Assembly: GCF_905220975.1 (NCBI RefSeq)
Contig: NZ_CAJNBK010000002.1
Coordinates: forward strand, 496,001-560,000
Length of the DNA stretch: 64,000 nucleotides
From: Paraburkholderia haematera
GTDB lineage: Bacteria; Pseudomonadota; Gammaproteobacteria; Burkholderiales; Burkholderiaceae
Direction of reading: 5' to 3'
Shown: one piece after another, positions 53,577-63,787 of the stretch
How the letters are laid out: the number at the start of each line of letters is the position of its first letter
Numbering within the stretch: position 1 is the first letter of the stretch
Translations under genes and position numbers: made by a program
Notes under the pieces: generated by a model
Told to the model about the DNA's origin: nothing
The model's database searches: none
Seen by the model: the letters and a program-made list of their open reading frames with translations, nothing else

Positions 53577-54365
53577 ATGAGCAGGATTCATCCCACTGCG
53601 ATCGTCGAACCGGGCGCACAAGTCGACGAATCCGTCGAAATCGGACCATATGCCGTTATCGGCGCACATGTGACGATCGGCGCACGGACCACGGTCGGTT
53701 CGCACAGCGTGATCGAAGGTCATACCACGATCGGCGAAGACAACCGGATCGGCCACTACGCATCGGTCGGCGGCCGTCCGCAGGACATGAAGTACCGGGA
53801 CGAGCCGACCCGGCTCGTGATCGGCAACCGCAACACGATCCGTGAGTTCACCACGATCCACACCGGCACGGTGCAGGACGCGGGCGTCACCACGCTGGGC
53901 GACGACAACTGGATCATGGCCTACGTGCACATCGGTCACGACTGCCACGTCGGCAATAACGTCATTCTGTCGAGCAATGCGCAGATGGCCGGCCACGTGA
54001 CCATCGGCGACCACGCGATCGTCGGCGGCATGTCGGGCGTGCATCAGTTCGTGCGCATCGGCGAGCATTCGATGCTGGGCGGCGCTTCGGCGCTCGTGCA
54101 GGACATCCCGCCGTTCGTGATCGCCGCCGGCAACAAGGCGGAGCCCCACGGTATCAACGTCGAAGGTCTGCGCCGCCGCGGTTTTTCGGCGGACGCGATC
54201 TCGGCGCTGCGCTCGGCGTACCGCGTGCTGTACAAGAACGGCCTGTCGCTCGAAGAAGCGAAGGTGCAGTTGCGCGAACTCGCGTCCGCGGGTGGCGATG
54301 GCGATGCGCCGGTGCAAACGCTGCTCGCGTTTGTCGAAGCGTCGCAACGCGGCATCATCCGCTAA
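53577..54365 (+). CDS. lpxA: Acyl-[ACP]-UDP-N-acetylglucosamine O-acyltransferase
   Basis: A 262-residue trimeric left-handed beta-helix enzyme starting lipid A synthesis. It begins [28 protein letters not shown]; the catalytic His lies in [15 protein letters not shown], and the C-terminal helical domain includes [20 protein letters not shown]. Length and ending are typical. The lpxB start follows three bases after its stop. Confidence 0.98.
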   Translation: MSRIHPTAIVEPGAQVDESVEIGPYAVIGAHVTIGARTTVGSHSVIEGHTTIGEDNRIGHYASVGGRPQDMKYRDEPTRLVIGNRNTIREFTTIHTGTVQDAGVTTLGDDNWIMAYVHIGHDCHVGNNVILSSNAQMAGHVTIGDHAIVGGMSGVHQFVRIGEHSMLGGASALVQDIPPFVIAAGNKAEPHGINVEGLRRRGFSADAISALRSAYRVLYKNGLSLEEAKVQLRELASAGGDGDAPVQTLLAFVEASQRGIIR

Positions 54366-54368
54366 CCG

Positions 54369-55538
54369 ATGGCCTTGAACCCGAGTCCGCTGCGCGTCGC
54401 GATGGTGGCTGGCGAGCCGTCCGGCGACCTGCTGGCGGCATCGCTGCTGGACGGCCTCGCGAGCCGTCTGCCCGCCGGTACCCAGTATTACGGGATCGGC
54501 GGCCCACGCATGATCGCCACGGGCTTCGACGCCCACTGGCCGATGGAAAAGCTGACGGTGCGCGGCTATGTCGAAGCGCTGCGGCATATTCCCGAGATCC
54601 TCGGCATCCGCAACGAACTGAAGCGCCAACTGCTGGCTGAGCCGCCATCGGTGTTCGTCGGCGTGGATGCACCCGATTTCAACTTCGGCCTCGAGCACCC
54701 GTTGCGCGACGCGGGCATTCCGACTGTTCACTTCGTCTGTCCGTCCATCTGGGCGTGGCGGGGCGGGCGCATCAAGAAGATCGCCAAGGCGGTCGACCAC
54801 ATGCTGTGCGTGTTCCCGTTCGAAACGGCGCTGCTGGAAAAGGCTGGCGTCCCGGCATCCTACGTGGGCCATCCGCTTGCTGACGAGATCCCGCTCGAAC
54901 CCGATACGCTCGGTGCGCGCCGCACGCTTGGCCTCGCTGAAAGCGGTCCGATCATCGCGGTTCTGCCGGGCAGCCGGCGCTCGGAGATCGATCTGATCGG
55001 TCCGACGTTCTTTGCCGCGATGGAGATGATGCAGCACCAGGAGCCGAGTTTGCGTTTCGTGATGCCGGCGGCCACGCCCGCACTGCGGGAAATGCTGCGG
55101 CCGCTGGTCGATTCGCATCCCGGTCTCGCGCTGACCATCACCGACGGCCAGTCGCAAATCGCGATGACGGCGGCCGACGCGATCCTCGTCAAGAGCGGCA
55201 CGGTGACGCTGGAAGCCGCGCTGCTGAAAAAGCCGATGGTGATCTCGTACAAGGTGCCCTGGCTGACCGGCCAGATCATGCGCCGGCAAGGCTATCTGCC
55301 GTATGTCGGTTTGCCGAACATTCTGGCGGGGCGTTTTGTCGTGCCCGAAATTCTGCAGCACTTCGCAACGCCCCAGGCGCTCGCCGAGGCCACGCTGAAA
55401 CAGTTGCGCGACGAGGCCAACCGGCGCACGCTGACGGAAATCTTCACGGAGATGCATCACGTGCTGAAGCAGAACACCGCGCAGCGTGCGGCGGAAGTCG
55501 TGGCGAGCGTCATCGAGAAGCGGAAGGCGCGGCCGTGA
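54369..55538 (+). CDS. lpxB: Lipid-A-disaccharide synthase
   Basis: A 389-residue GT19 glycosyltransferase joining lipid X and UDP-diacylglucosamine. Motifs: [19 protein letters not shown] at the start, [30 protein letters not shown] and [14 protein letters not shown] text ([15 protein letters not shown] here), and [18 protein letters not shown]. Peripheral inner-membrane enzyme. Its stop overlaps the rnhB start (GTGA). Confidence 0.97.
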   Translation: MALNPSPLRVAMVAGEPSGDLLAASLLDGLASRLPAGTQYYGIGGPRMIATGFDAHWPMEKLTVRGYVEALRHIPEILGIRNELKRQLLAEPPSVFVGVDAPDFNFGLEHPLRDAGIPTVHFVCPSIWAWRGGRIKKIAKAVDHMLCVFPFETALLEKAGVPASYVGHPLADEIPLEPDTLGARRTLGLAESGPIIAVLPGSRRSEIDLIGPTFFAAMEMMQHQEPSLRFVMPAATPALREMLRPLVDSHPGLALTITDGQSQIAMTAADAILVKSGTVTLEAALLKKPMVISYKVPWLTGQIMRRQGYLPYVGLPNILAGRFVVPEILQHFATPQALAEATLKQLRDEANRRTLTEIFTEMHHVLKQNTAQRAAEVVASVIEKRKARP

Positions 55539-56299
55539 CCACTGCGCGCTCATCACGCCGCAAGGCTGCGAACGCTGCAGGCGTGGCGGGGCGGCAGGTC
55601 GGTCTGGACTTCGAGACGCCGGATGACATTGTCTGTGGCGTCGACGAAGCCGGGCGCGGGCCTCTGGCCGGTCCGGTGGTCGCCGCCGCAGTGATTTTTG
55701 ATCGGTCGAAGCCGATGATTCGCGGCCTCGACGATTCGAAAGCGCTCACCGCCAGAAAGCGCGACGAACTGTACGACAAGATCGTCGACCGGGCGTTGGC
55801 TTACTGCATCGCGTCGGCTACCGTCGAAGAAATCGATACGCTGAACATCCTGCACGCCACCATGCTGGCGATGAAGCGGGCAGTCGAAGGGCTGTCAGTC
55901 GTGCCGACCCTGGTGAAAATCGACGGCAATCGCTGCCCGACGCTGAGCATTCGCAGCGAGGCGATAATCGGCGGCGATGCTCTCGTCAAGAGCATTTCGG
56001 CGGCGTCGATTCTTGCCAAAGTCACGCGCGACAGAATGCTGCTCGAATTGCATCAAACCTATCCGGTCTACGGTTTTGACGCGCATGCGGGCTACGGCAC
56101 GCCGCAGCATCTCGCGGCGCTGCGCGAACATGGACCTTGTGAGCATCATCGTCGTTCGTTCGCGCCAGTGCGTGAAGCGCATCAGCGTTTCGGCACGGCG
56201 TCGAAGCAACTGCCGGCAGGCAACGTGATCGTCGTCTCCGGAGCGCTCTCCCGCGCCATGCTCGACGACGACGCCTTCGGCGAACGCAGCGGCGCCTGA
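55535..56299 (+). CDS. rnhB: Ribonuclease HII
   Basis: A 254-residue RNase HII that cuts RNA in RNA-DNA hybrids and single ribonucleotides in [23 protein letters not shown] holds the Asp-Glu pair; [16 protein letters not shown] and the later [12 protein letters not shown] are conserved. The GTG start at 55535 overlaps the lpxB stop. The N-terminal 30 residues and C-terminal 35 residues are extra relative to short homologues. Confidence 0.95.
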   Translation: MTTARSSRRKAANAAGVAGRQVGLDFETPDDIVCGVDEAGRGPLAGPVVAAAVIFDRSKPMIRGLDDSKALTARKRDELYDKIVDRALAYCIASATVEEIDTLNILHATMLAMKRAVEGLSVVPTLVKIDGNRCPTLSIRSEAIIGGDALVKSISAASILAKVTRDRMLLELHQTYPVYGFDAHAGYGTPQHLAALREHGPCEHHRRSFAPVREAHQRFGTASKQLPAGNVIVVSGALSRAMLDDDAFGERSGA

Positions 56300-56360
56300 G
56301 CGCCATGTGTGGCCTGGCGCATCGTCCACTCTTTCCTCATTTTTTCTGTCTTCGCTGCCT

Positions 56361-57143
56361 GTGAAAGCCATCACCTCGCGGGACAATCCGCTCTATAAGC
56401 GTCTCAAGGCACTGGCCGGCTCGACGCATCAGCAGCGCCGCAGTGGCCACGCGCTGCTCGAAGGGTTCCATCTCGCGAGCGCGTATCTCGACGTCGCAGG
56501 GCAACCGGAAATGTGCATCGTTACCGAGGGTGCGCTGCGCCACGACGAAGCGCAGGCCATCGTCTCGCGCATCGACGAGCATCGTATAGTCACGCTGCCG
56601 GACGCGTTGTTCGGACAGTTGTCGAACGTCGTGCACGGTGTCGGGATCCTGCTGCTGGTCGAGAAACTCGACACGCCGCTGCCGGAGAAGGTCGCGCAAA
56701 CGTGCCTCGTACTCGATGGCGTACAGGACGCGGGCAACGTCGGCTCGATTCTGCGCAGCGCGGCGGCCGCCGGTATTCAGCAGGTGTTTTGCGCACCGGG
56801 CACCGCCTACGCATGGTCGTCGAAGGTACTGCGCTCGGGCATGGGCGCGCATTTTCTGCTGCAAATCCACGAGGATGTCGAAGCGCCGCTACTGATCGAG
56901 CGCCTCGCGGTGCCCGTCGTCATTACGGATTCGCACGGTGCCGAGGCGATCTACGACTGCGATCTGAGCGGGCCGCTCGCGTGGGTGTTCGGCAATGAAG
57001 GGGCGGGCGTATCGCAGACCTGGCGCGATGCGGTTTCGTTGCGGGTGACGATTCCTCAGCCGGGTGGCATGGAATCGCTCAATGTGGCGGCCGCGGCGGC
57101 TGTCTGCGTGTTCGAACAATGCCGCCAGCAGCGCCGCGCGTGA
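56361..57143 (+). CDS. TrmH/SpoU-family RNA 2'-O-methyltransferase
   Basis: A 260-residue SPOUT methyltransferase. N-terminal ITSRDNPLYKRLKALAGSTHQQRRSGHALLEG is a substrate-binding L30-like domain. The trefoil-knot catalytic motifs are LDGVQDAGNVGSILRSAAA, VFGNEGAGVSQ and IPQPGGMESLNVAAAAAV. It methylates ribose in rRNA or tRNA; the target base cannot be read from sequence. The GTG start at 56361 fits the VKAITSRDNP beginning better than the upstream in-frame start. Confidence 0.93.
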   Translation: MKAITSRDNPLYKRLKALAGSTHQQRRSGHALLEGFHLASAYLDVAGQPEMCIVTEGALRHDEAQAIVSRIDEHRIVTLPDALFGQLSNVVHGVGILLLVEKLDTPLPEKVAQTCLVLDGVQDAGNVGSILRSAAAAGIQQVFCAPGTAYAWSSKVLRSGMGAHFLLQIHEDVEAPLLIERLAVPVVITDSHGAEAIYDCDLSGPLAWVFGNEGAGVSQTWRDAVSLRVTIPQPGGMESLNVAAAAAVCVFEQCRQQRRA

Positions 57144-57218
57144 CATTGCACTGATCTGGGACTGAGGCGGCCTTCGCGGACCCCTCAGCGCCACCAGCGC
57201 ATGCAAAACAGGCCACGC

Positions 57219-58034
57219 TCAATAAACCGGCCGGTCCAGCTTGATCTCCTGCAGGATCGTCGTCGCGATCTCTTCGATCGACTTATGCGTCGACGATAAC
57301 CACTTGACTCCTTCACGCCGCATCATGGCTTCGGCTTCATTGATTTCGTAGCGGCAATTTTCCGGCGCGGCGTACTTGCTGCCCGGTCGGCGCTCGTTGC
57401 GTATCTCCGACAGCCGCTGCGGATCGATCGACAATCCAAACATCTTCTGCCGATGCGCCAATAGTGGCGTAGGCAGCTTGCCACGCTCGAAGTCTTCCGG
57501 AATCAGCGGATAGTTGGCTGCTTTCACACCGTACTGCATGGCCAGATACAGGCTCGTCGGTGTCTTGCCACTGCGCGATACGCCCACCAGAATCACATCG
57601 GCATCGGCCAGATTCCGGTTCGATTGACCGTCGTCGTGGGCGAGCGAGAAGTTGATCGCCTCGATCCGGTTCTTGTATTCCTCGGTGTCGGCGTTCTGGT
57701 GGCCGCGGCCCATCGCGTGGCTCGATTTGAGTTCCAGTTCCTGTTCGAGCGGCTCGACGAAGGTCTGGAACATATCCAGCACAAGCGCATTCGAACCTTT
57801 GACGATCTGATTCGAGGCGCTGTCCACCAGCGTCGTGAAGACGATCGGACGACGGCCGTCCTGCTCGGTCGCTTCGTTGATCTTTTCGAGCGTGGCGTAG
57901 GCCTTGTCCGTCGAGTCGACGAAGGGCACGCGAACCAGGCGGAATTTCTGGTCGAACTGGGAGAGGATCGAATGCGCGAAGGTTTCGGCAGTGATCCCGG
58001 TACCGTCGGAGACGATGAATACGGTGGGCGGCAT
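57219..58034 (-). CDS. ppsR: Phosphoenolpyruvate synthase regulatory protein (kinase/pyrophosphorylase)
   Basis: A 271-residue bifunctional enzyme that inactivates PEP synthase by ADP-dependent phosphorylation and reactivates it by phosphate-dependent removal. Features: [19 protein letters not shown] at the start, [15 protein letters not shown] (P-loop-like) near residue 150 and [15 protein letters not shown]. It is divergent from its target ppsA, a common arrangement that supports the call. Start [11 protein letters not shown] at 58034. Confidence 0.95.
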   Translation of the reverse strand: MPPTVFIVSDGTGITAETFAHSILSQFDQKFRLVRVPFVDSTDKAYATLEKINEATEQDGRRPIVFTTLVDSASNQIVKGSNALVLDMFQTFVEPLEQELELKSSHAMGRGHQNADTEEYKNRIEAINFSLAHDDGQSNRNLADADVILVGVSRSGKTPTSLYLAMQYGVKAANYPLIPEDFERGKLPTPLLAHRQKMFGLSIDPQRLSEIRNERRPGSKYAAPENCRYEINEAEAMMRREGVKWLSSTHKSIEEIATTILQEIKLDRPVY

Positions 58035-58577
58035 CAGTGGGGCTGGGGAACGTGAGCAGGATAAAGCGCTCGAATGAAACATCGCTGCATGGATGTCGCT
58101 GCACGGTGGCTAACCGGAGATTGCAGCGGCGTCATTTCAGCGCGCCATGGGCACACCGTAACCGCGCCCGGATGACGGCGGGGGCCTCGCAAAAGCCCGT
58201 CAGCCGGTCTGGGGCGCGATTCGAGGCGCAATTCTCGTCCGACTGTCACATTTTGAGAGTCGGCACGGTAGAATAGCGGCAACCTGTTGGATAAGCAATT
58301 GCAGGCGATTGGCGTCTAACTTACCGCGAACGGTCGGTCAACGCCACGCTTTCAGCCGGTAACTTGCGGCAAATTGAGAGATTGGGGCGGATCGATCGGT
58401 AATTTCGTCCAACCGCTTTCTACGTCGCGCATCCGGCGCTTTTTTGGCCCACGCGGCCATTTGTAGCGATTGTTTCTCCAACAGGTTGTGCAAGACGCGA
58501 GGTCACGCTTCCAATGGGCGTCTCGCGTTCAAGCCCACTTGCACAGCCGTGAATTTCTTTCACACTTAGGGGCTTGT
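58035..58577. promoter_or_regulatory. Divergent ppsR/ppsA control region
   Basis: No gene is supported in these 543 bases. A possible ppsA -10 box TAGAAT lies at 58269-58274 without a matching -35, implying a leader near 300 nt. GCGC-ATCCG-GCGC followed by six T at about 58427-58446 resembles a weak attenuator within that leader. The ppsA ATG is preceded by AGGGG. Confidence 0.4.
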
Positions 58578-60983
58578 ATGACTAACGCAGTTACCGTCGC
58601 AAAGGAAGAGGCGTATGTAGTTCCGTTCGAGCAGTTGCGGATGACCGATGTGGAGATTGTCGGCGGCAAGAATGCGTCGCTTGGCGAGATGATCAGTCAG
58701 CTCGCCGAAGCCGGCGTGCGCGTGCCGACCGGCTTCGCCACCACGGCGCTGGCTTTCCGTGACTTCCTGCATCACAACGATCTGACTGAACGCATCGCCA
58801 AACGTCTCGAAACGCTCGATATCGACGACGTGAAAGCGCTCGCCGAAGCGGGCAAAGAGATCCGTCAATGGATCGTCGACGCGCCGATGCAGCCGCGTCT
58901 CGAGGCGGATATCCGCGCAGGTTTCGACATCCTGCAAAAAAGCTCGCCTGAAGAGCTGTCGTTTGCCGTGCGTTCGTCGGCAACGGCAGAAGACTTGCCG
59001 GACGCATCGTTCGCGGGTCAGCAGGAAAGCTACCTCAACGTGGTCGGCATCGACGAGGTGCTCGATCGCATGAAGCACGTGTTCGCGTCGCTGTACAACG
59101 ACCGTGCCATCTCCTATCGCGTCCACAAGGGCTTCACCCATGCTGAAGTCGCGTTGTCGGCGGGCGTGCAGCGCATGGTGCGCTCGGACGTTGGTGCGGC
59201 TGGCGTGATGTTCACGCTGGACACGGAATCGGGCTTCAAGGACGCCGTCTTCATCACGTCGAGCTACGGTCTCGGCGAAACGGTCGTGCAGGGCGCCGTG
59301 AATCCGGACGAGTTCTACGTCTTCAAGACCACGCTCGCACAAGGCAAGTACCCGATCATCCGCCGCTCGATCGGCTCGAAGCTCATCAAGATGGAATTCA
59401 CCAAGGCCGGCGAGCAAGGCCGTGTGAAGACCGTCGACGTCGCGCACGAGCAGCGCAACCGCTTCTCGATCACCGACGAAGACGTGATCGAGCTCGCGAA
59501 ATACGCCGTCATTATCGAAAAGCACTACGAGCGTCCGATGGACATCGAGTGGGGCAAGGACGGCCGCGACGGCAAGATCTTTATCTTGCAGGCCCGTCCG
59601 GAAACGGTGAAGAGCCAGGCCGCGGGCAAGGCCGAGCAACGCTTCAAGCTGAAGGGTCAATCGAACGTGCTGGCTACCGGCCGTGCAATCGGCCAGAAGA
59701 TCGGCGCGGGTCCGGTGCGCGTGATCCACGATCCGTCGGAAATGGACCGTGTGCAGCCGGGCGACGTGCTGGTGGCCGACATGACCGACCCGAACTGGGA
59801 ACCGGTGATGAAGCGCGCCGCCGCAATCGTCACGAACCGTGGCGGCCGTACCTGCCACGCGGCAATTATCGCGCGTGAGCTGGGCGTGCCGGCCGTGGTC
59901 GGCTGCGGCGACGCCACCGACGTGCTGAAGGAAGGCGCGCTGGTGACGGTGTCGTGCGCGGAAGGCGACGAAGGCAAGATTTACGACGGTCTGCTCGAAA
60001 CCGAAATCACCGAAGTGCAGCGCGGCGAACTGCCGCCGATTCCGGTGAAGATCATGATGAACGTCGGCAACCCGCAACTCGCGTTCGACTTCTCGCAACT
60101 GCCGAACGCAGGCGTGGGTCTGGCGCGGCTCGAGTTCATCATCAACAACAACATCGGCGTTCACCCGAAGGCGATTCTCGAGTACCCGAACATCGATCAG
60201 GACCTGAAGAAGGCGGTGGAAAGTGTGGCACGTGGTCACGCATCGCCGCGCGCCTTCTACGTCGACAAGCTGACCGAAGGTATCGCCACGATCGCGGCGG
60301 CGTTCTATCCGAAGCCGGTGATCGTGCGTCTGTCGGACTTCAAGTCGAACGAGTACAAGAAGCTGATCGGCGGTTCGCGTTACGAGCCGGACGAAGAAAA
60401 CCCGATGCTGGGCTTCCGTGGTGCATCGCGTTACATCGCTGACGACTTCGCCGAAGCATTCCAGATGGAATGTATCGCGCTGAAGAAGGTGCGCGAAGAG
60501 ATGGGCCTCGACAACGTCGAGATCATGGTGCCGTTCGTGCGTACGCTGAAGCAGGCGGAGCGCGTGATCGGGCTGCTGGCGAAGTTCGGCCTGAAGCGCG
60601 GTGAGAAGGGCTTGCGCCTGATCATGATGTGCGAGGTGCCGTCGAATGCGATTCTCGCCGAAGAATTCCTGCAATTCTTCGATGGTTTCTCGATCGGTTC
60701 GAACGATCTGACGCAGCTCACGCTCGGCCTCGACCGCGACTCCGGCATGGAACTGCTGGCAGTCGATTTCGACGAGCGCGACCCGGCGGTGAAGTTCATG
60801 CTCAAGCGCGCGATTGAAACCTGCTTGCGGCTGGACAAGTACGTCGGTATCTGCGGGCAGGGTCCTTCGGATCACCCGGACTTTGCGCAATGGCTGACCG
60901 ATGAAGGCATCAAGTCGATCTCGCTGAACCCGGATTCGATCATCGAGACGTGGCAGCAACTGGCGAAATCGCTGGCGAAGTAA
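58578..60983 (+). CDS. ppsA: Phosphoenolpyruvate synthase
   Basis: An 801-residue enzyme making PEP from pyruvate and ATP for gluconeogenesis. Domains: ATP-grasp ([39 protein letters not shown]), the phosphohistidine swivel domain with [21 protein letters not shown] (catalytic His near residue 424), and the PEP/pyruvate barrel ([30 protein letters not shown]). ATG at 58578 gives the family length. A strong terminator follows. Together with aceA it supports growth on acetate or C3/C4 acids. Confidence 0.97.
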   Translation: MTNAVTVAKEEAYVVPFEQLRMTDVEIVGGKNASLGEMISQLAEAGVRVPTGFATTALAFRDFLHHNDLTERIAKRLETLDIDDVKALAEAGKEIRQWIVDAPMQPRLEADIRAGFDILQKSSPEELSFAVRSSATAEDLPDASFAGQQESYLNVVGIDEVLDRMKHVFASLYNDRAISYRVHKGFTHAEVALSAGVQRMVRSDVGAAGVMFTLDTESGFKDAVFITSSYGLGETVVQGAVNPDEFYVFKTTLAQGKYPIIRRSIGSKLIKMEFTKAGEQGRVKTVDVAHEQRNRFSITDEDVIELAKYAVIIEKHYERPMDIEWGKDGRDGKIFILQARPETVKSQAAGKAEQRFKLKGQSNVLATGRAIGQKIGAGPVRVIHDPSEMDRVQPGDVLVADMTDPNWEPVMKRAAAIVTNRGGRTCHAAIIARELGVPAVVGCGDATDVLKEGALVTVSCAEGDEGKIYDGLLETEITEVQRGELPPIPVKIMMNVGNPQLAFDFSQLPNAGVGLARLEFIINNNIGVHPKAILEYPNIDQDLKKAVESVARGHASPRAFYVDKLTEGIATIAAAFYPKPVIVRLSDFKSNEYKKLIGGSRYEPDEENPMLGFRGASRYIADDFAEAFQMECIALKKVREEMGLDNVEIMVPFVRTLKQAERVIGLLAKFGLKRGEKGLRLIMMCEVPSNAILAEEFLQFFDGFSIGSNDLTQLTLGLDRDSGMELLAVDFDERDPAVKFMLKRAIETCLRLDKYVGICGQGPSDHPDFAQWLTDEGIKSISLNPDSIIETWQQLAKSLAK

Positions 60984-61115
60984 TCGAAGTAAATCGGCGC
61001 CGGGCAGTTGCCCGATAAGCGGTTTGCATAAAGAGTGGTGCGGTACGTCAATGGAATGTAAAAAGTACATAAGAGCGTGCTGTACCGCCCAATAAATGCA
61101 CCCGCTTCGTGCTAT

Positions 61116-61143
61116 AAACACCCCGGTAGATCCGGGGTGTTTT
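61116..61143 (+). terminator. Rho-independent terminator after ppsA
   Basis: A perfect 11-bp stem AAACACCCCGG (61116-61126) with CCGGGGTGTTT (61132-61142), loop of 5, running into T residues. It ends only 18 bases before the NfeD-like start codon, so that gene must rely on read-through or on a promoter overlapping the hairpin (TATAAA at 61114-61119 is inside the left arm). Confidence 0.85.
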
Positions 61144-61160
61144 GCTTTGTGGAGGTCGAC

Positions 61161-61616
61161 GTGGCGCCAGGTGGATTGTTCTGGTGGATCGGGGCGGGTG
61201 TGCTTGTCGTGCTGGAGTTGATCAGCGGCACCTTCTATTTGCTAATGATCGCGTTGGGCTGCATCGCGGCTGCCATCGCGCACATGGCGGGCGTCAACGC
61301 CGACCTGCAGTTCGCGATTGCCGCCGTCGTGGCGCTGGCGGCAGTCCTGTTGCTGAGGCGCTCGCGCTTTGGCCGCAAGACGCGCAAGGAGGCGTCGAAG
61401 AATCCGGACGTCAATCTGGACATCGGCCAGACGTTGAGTGTGCCGGCGTGGCACGAGCGCCGGGCGCGCGCCAATTACCGCGGGGCGGCATGGGACGTCG
61501 AATTGGCCGCTGGCGAGCCGGAGGATGCGCAGCTTTATGAAATCGCCGAGATGCGCGGCAGTTGTCTTGTCGTCGTAGCCAGCCGGCAGGCTAAAGCCAG
61601 GATAACCGCGGACTGA
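61161..61616 (+). CDS. NfeD-like membrane protein
   Basis: A 151-residue protein with two or three N-terminal membrane helices (LFWWIGAGVLVVLELISGT, FYLLMIALGCIAAAIAH, FAIAAVVALAAVLLL) and a C-terminal OB-fold-like domain (LSVPAWHERRARANYRGAAWDVELA). This is the short NfeD (YbbK-partner) type, usually paired with a stomatin-like gene, as here. GTG at 61161 has GGAGG five bases upstream. A role in membrane-microdomain or protein quality control is suggested for the family. Confidence 0.9.
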   Translation: MAPGGLFWWIGAGVLVVLELISGTFYLLMIALGCIAAAIAHMAGVNADLQFAIAAVVALAAVLLLRRSRFGRKTRKEASKNPDVNLDIGQTLSVPAWHERRARANYRGAAWDVELAAGEPEDAQLYEIAEMRGSCLVVVASRQAKARITAD

Positions 61617-61679
61617 GCGCGCACCAGCGCGTGCGCAGAATTACGCACAACTATTCGAACTACGGACCGGAGGGCAGTA

Positions 61680-62612
61680 ATGGACTCAACCATCGTCGGG
61701 GCGGTGCTTCTGATTATCGTGATCGTGCTGGCGGCACAGACGCTCAAGATCGTGCCGCAGCAGCATGCGTGGGTGCTGGAGCGGCTCGGCCGTTATCACC
61801 GTACGCTGACACCGGGATTGAGCTTCGCGTTTCCGTTCGTCGACCGGATCGCGTACAAGCACATCCTCAAGGAAATCCCGCTCGAAGTGCCGAGCCAGGT
61901 GTGTATTACGCGCGACAACACGCAACTGCAGGTAGACGGCGTGCTGTATTTCCAGGTCACCGATCCCATGAAGGCGTCGTACGGTTCGAGCAACTTCGTG
62001 TTCGCGATTACGCAGTTGTCACAGACCACGCTGCGCTCGGTGATCGGCAAACTCGAACTCGACAAGACTTTCGAAGAGCGCGACTTCATCAATCACAGCA
62101 TCGTCTCATCGCTCGATGAAGCGGCGTCGAATTGGGGCGTCAAGGTGCTGCGTTACGAGATCAAGGACCTGACGCCGCCCAAAGAAATTCTCCACGCCAT
62201 GCAAGCGCAGATCACTGCCGAGCGCGAGAAGCGCGCGCTGATCGCGGCATCTGAAGGGCGTAAGCAGGAGCAGATCAATATTGCCTCGGGTGGCCGCGAG
62301 GCGGCCATCCAGAAGTCGGAAGGCGAACGGCAGGCGGCGATCAATCAGGCGCAGGGGCAGGCGTCGGCGATTCTGGCGGTGGCTGAGGCCAACTCGCAGG
62401 CAATTCAGAAGATCGCCGCGGCAATCCAGTCGAACGGCGGGATGGAAGCCGTGAACCTGAAGGTGGCCGAGCAGTATGTGAACGCGTTCGGCAACCTTGC
62501 GAAGCAGGGCACTACGCTGATCGTACCGGGTAACCTGGCGGATATGAGTTCGATGATCGCCTCGGCGCTGACGATCGTGAACAAGGGAAAGGGCGCGACC
62601 GAAGCGCGCTGA
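61680..62612 (+). CDS. qmcA: Stomatin/prohibitin (SPFH)-family membrane protein, QmcA-like
   Basis: A 310-residue SPFH/band 7 protein with one N-terminal membrane helix (VGAVLLIIVIVLAAQ), the SPFH domain (IVPQQHAWVLERLGRYHRTL, ITRDNTQLQVDGVLYFQVTDP) and a long Ala/Glu/Gln-rich coiled coil (about 185-260: ITAEREKRALIAASEGRKQ). Such proteins form large membrane-associated cages around proteases such as FtsH. It follows the NfeD-like gene by 63 bases, a standard pair. GGAGGG precedes the ATG. The symbol is by analogy with E. coli. Confidence 0.92.
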   Translation: MDSTIVGAVLLIIVIVLAAQTLKIVPQQHAWVLERLGRYHRTLTPGLSFAFPFVDRIAYKHILKEIPLEVPSQVCITRDNTQLQVDGVLYFQVTDPMKASYGSSNFVFAITQLSQTTLRSVIGKLELDKTFEERDFINHSIVSSLDEAASNWGVKVLRYEIKDLTPPKEILHAMQAQITAEREKRALIAASEGRKQEQINIASGGREAAIQKSEGERQAAINQAQGQASAILAVAEANSQAIQKIAAAIQSNGGMEAVNLKVAEQYVNAFGNLAKQGTTLIVPGNLADMSSMIASALTIVNKGKGATEAR

Positions 62613-62696
62613 AATGGCGGCGAGGCTGGCTGACGCGGCCTGAGCCCGATTTCCATTGCTTAAGCCGTCCGTTGCCTGGAACTGCCAAAAAAAAAT

Positions 62697-62723
62697 GGCC
62701 CGCGACTTGTGCGGGCCTTTTTC
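62697..62723 (+). terminator. Rho-independent terminator after the stomatin-like gene
   Basis: GGCCCGC (62697-62703) with GCGGGCC (62711-62717), loop of 7, followed by TTTTT; an A run on the other side makes it usable by the convergent smpB transcript too. Confidence 0.85.
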
Positions 62724-62802
62724 TTTCGGTGACGCTGGTGGTCAAGCCGGGCGCGGCAAATCCGCGCATGACTTGACGCCGACGCCGCGGACGCCCGTCA
62801 GA

Positions 62803-63249
62803 TCACGACGGCGAACGCATCAAGCGCGCCTTCTCGCGCTCCCAGTCGCGCTTCTTTTCGGTCTCGCGCTTGTCGTGCTGCTTCTTACCCTTGGCCAGCC
62901 CGATCTCGCATTTGACCCGGCCGCCTTTGTAGTGGAAGTTCAGCGGCACGAGCGTGTAACCGCGCTGCTCGACTTTGCCGATCAGTTTGCTGATTTCCTC
63001 GCTATGCAGCAGCAGCTTGCGCGTGCGCACCGGGTCCGGATGGATGTGGGTCGAGGCTTCGGGCAGCGGGCTGATGTGCGTGCCGATCAGGAACAGTTCG
63101 TTGTTCTTGATGACCACGTAACCTTCCTTGATCTGGCCGCGCCCGGCGCGCAGCGCCTTGACCTCCCATCCTTCGAGCACGAGCCCTGCCTCATAGCGTT
63201 CTTCGACCGAGTAGTCGTAGAAGGCTTTTCTGTTGTCGATGATGCTCAT
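62803..63249 (-). CDS. smpB: SsrA-binding protein SmpB
   Basis: A 148-residue tmRNA partner needed for trans-translation of stalled ribosomes. It begins [38 protein letters not shown] text, contains [13 protein letters not shown] and ends in the basic tail [23 protein letters not shown] that enters the mRNA channel. No ssrA gene is seen nearby. Divergent from ratA. Confidence 0.97.
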   Translation of the reverse strand: MSIIDNRKAFYDYSVEERYEAGLVLEGWEVKALRAGRGQIKEGYVVIKNNELFLIGTHISPLPEASTHIHPDPVRTRKLLLHSEEISKLIGKVEQRGYTLVPLNFHYKGGRVKCEIGLAKGKKQHDKRETEKKRDWEREKARLMRSPS

Positions 63250-63267
63250 GAATGGAAAGTGCCCAAC

Positions 63268-63290
63268 TCGTTTAAAATCACGATTTTAGC
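63268..63290. promoter_or_regulatory. Divergent smpB/ratA promoter with overlapping -10 palindrome
   Basis: TAAAATC (63273-63279) and GATTTTA (63282-63288) form a palindrome. Each arm offers a TAAAAT -10 box, one on each strand, inside the 100-base gap between the divergent starts. Confidence 0.5.
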
Positions 63291-63349
63291 AAAGCGGGGC
63301 AAGGAAAGCCCGCGGCGCTTGTCCACCCTTGCCACGCGCTGTTCAATTT

Positions 63350-63787
63350 ATGGCAGATGTCCAGAAAACCGTGTTGATCCGCCATTCGGCGGAACAGATG
63401 TTCGACCTCGTCACCGACGTCGCCGATTACCCCAACTTCCTGCCTTGGTGCGGGGGTGTCGAAATCCGCCGCCAGGACGAAACCGGCATGGAGGCGAAGA
63501 TCGATATCAACTTCAAGGGCATCAAGCAGCACTTCGCGACGCATAACACCATGGAGCGGCCCACGCGCATCGATATGGAATTCGCGGACGGCCCATTTCG
63601 CAAATTCACCGGTTTCTGGCGCTTCACACCCTTGCGCGCGGATGCCTGCAAGATCGAATTCGCGCTGCACTACGAATTCACCAACATCATTCTCGAGAAG
63701 ATCATTGGGCCCGTGTTCAGTCACATTGCCAATACCTTCGTCGAATCGTTCGTGAAGCGCGCCGATCAGCGCTACGGTAAGGCATGA
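63350..63787 (+). CDS. ratA: START/COQ10-domain protein, RatA family
   Basis: A 145-residue single START-like domain: VQKTVLIRHSAEQMFDLVTDVADYPNFLPWCGG at the start and FEFALHYEFTN-type strands before the C-terminal helix (NTFVESFVKRADQRYG). Homologues are called RatA (ribosome association toxin) in E. coli, while the fold also matches COQ10-like ubiquinone-binding proteins. ATG at 63350 gives MADVQKTVLIRHS. It overlaps rnfH by ATGA, the standard ratA-ratB layout next to smpB. Confidence 0.92.
   Translation: MADVQKTVLIRHSAEQMFDLVTDVADYPNFLPWCGGVEIRRQDETGMEAKIDINFKGIKQHFATHNTMERPTRIDMEFADGPFRKFTGFWRFTPLRADACKIEFALHYEFTNIILEKIIGPVFSHIANTFVESFVKRADQRYGKA

Noticed and set aside
61660..61680. Another copy of the GGACC-GAG element before the stomatin-like gene
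   Set aside because: Only GGACCGGAG matches, and it is explained by the ribosome-binding site; the rest of the palindrome is absent.
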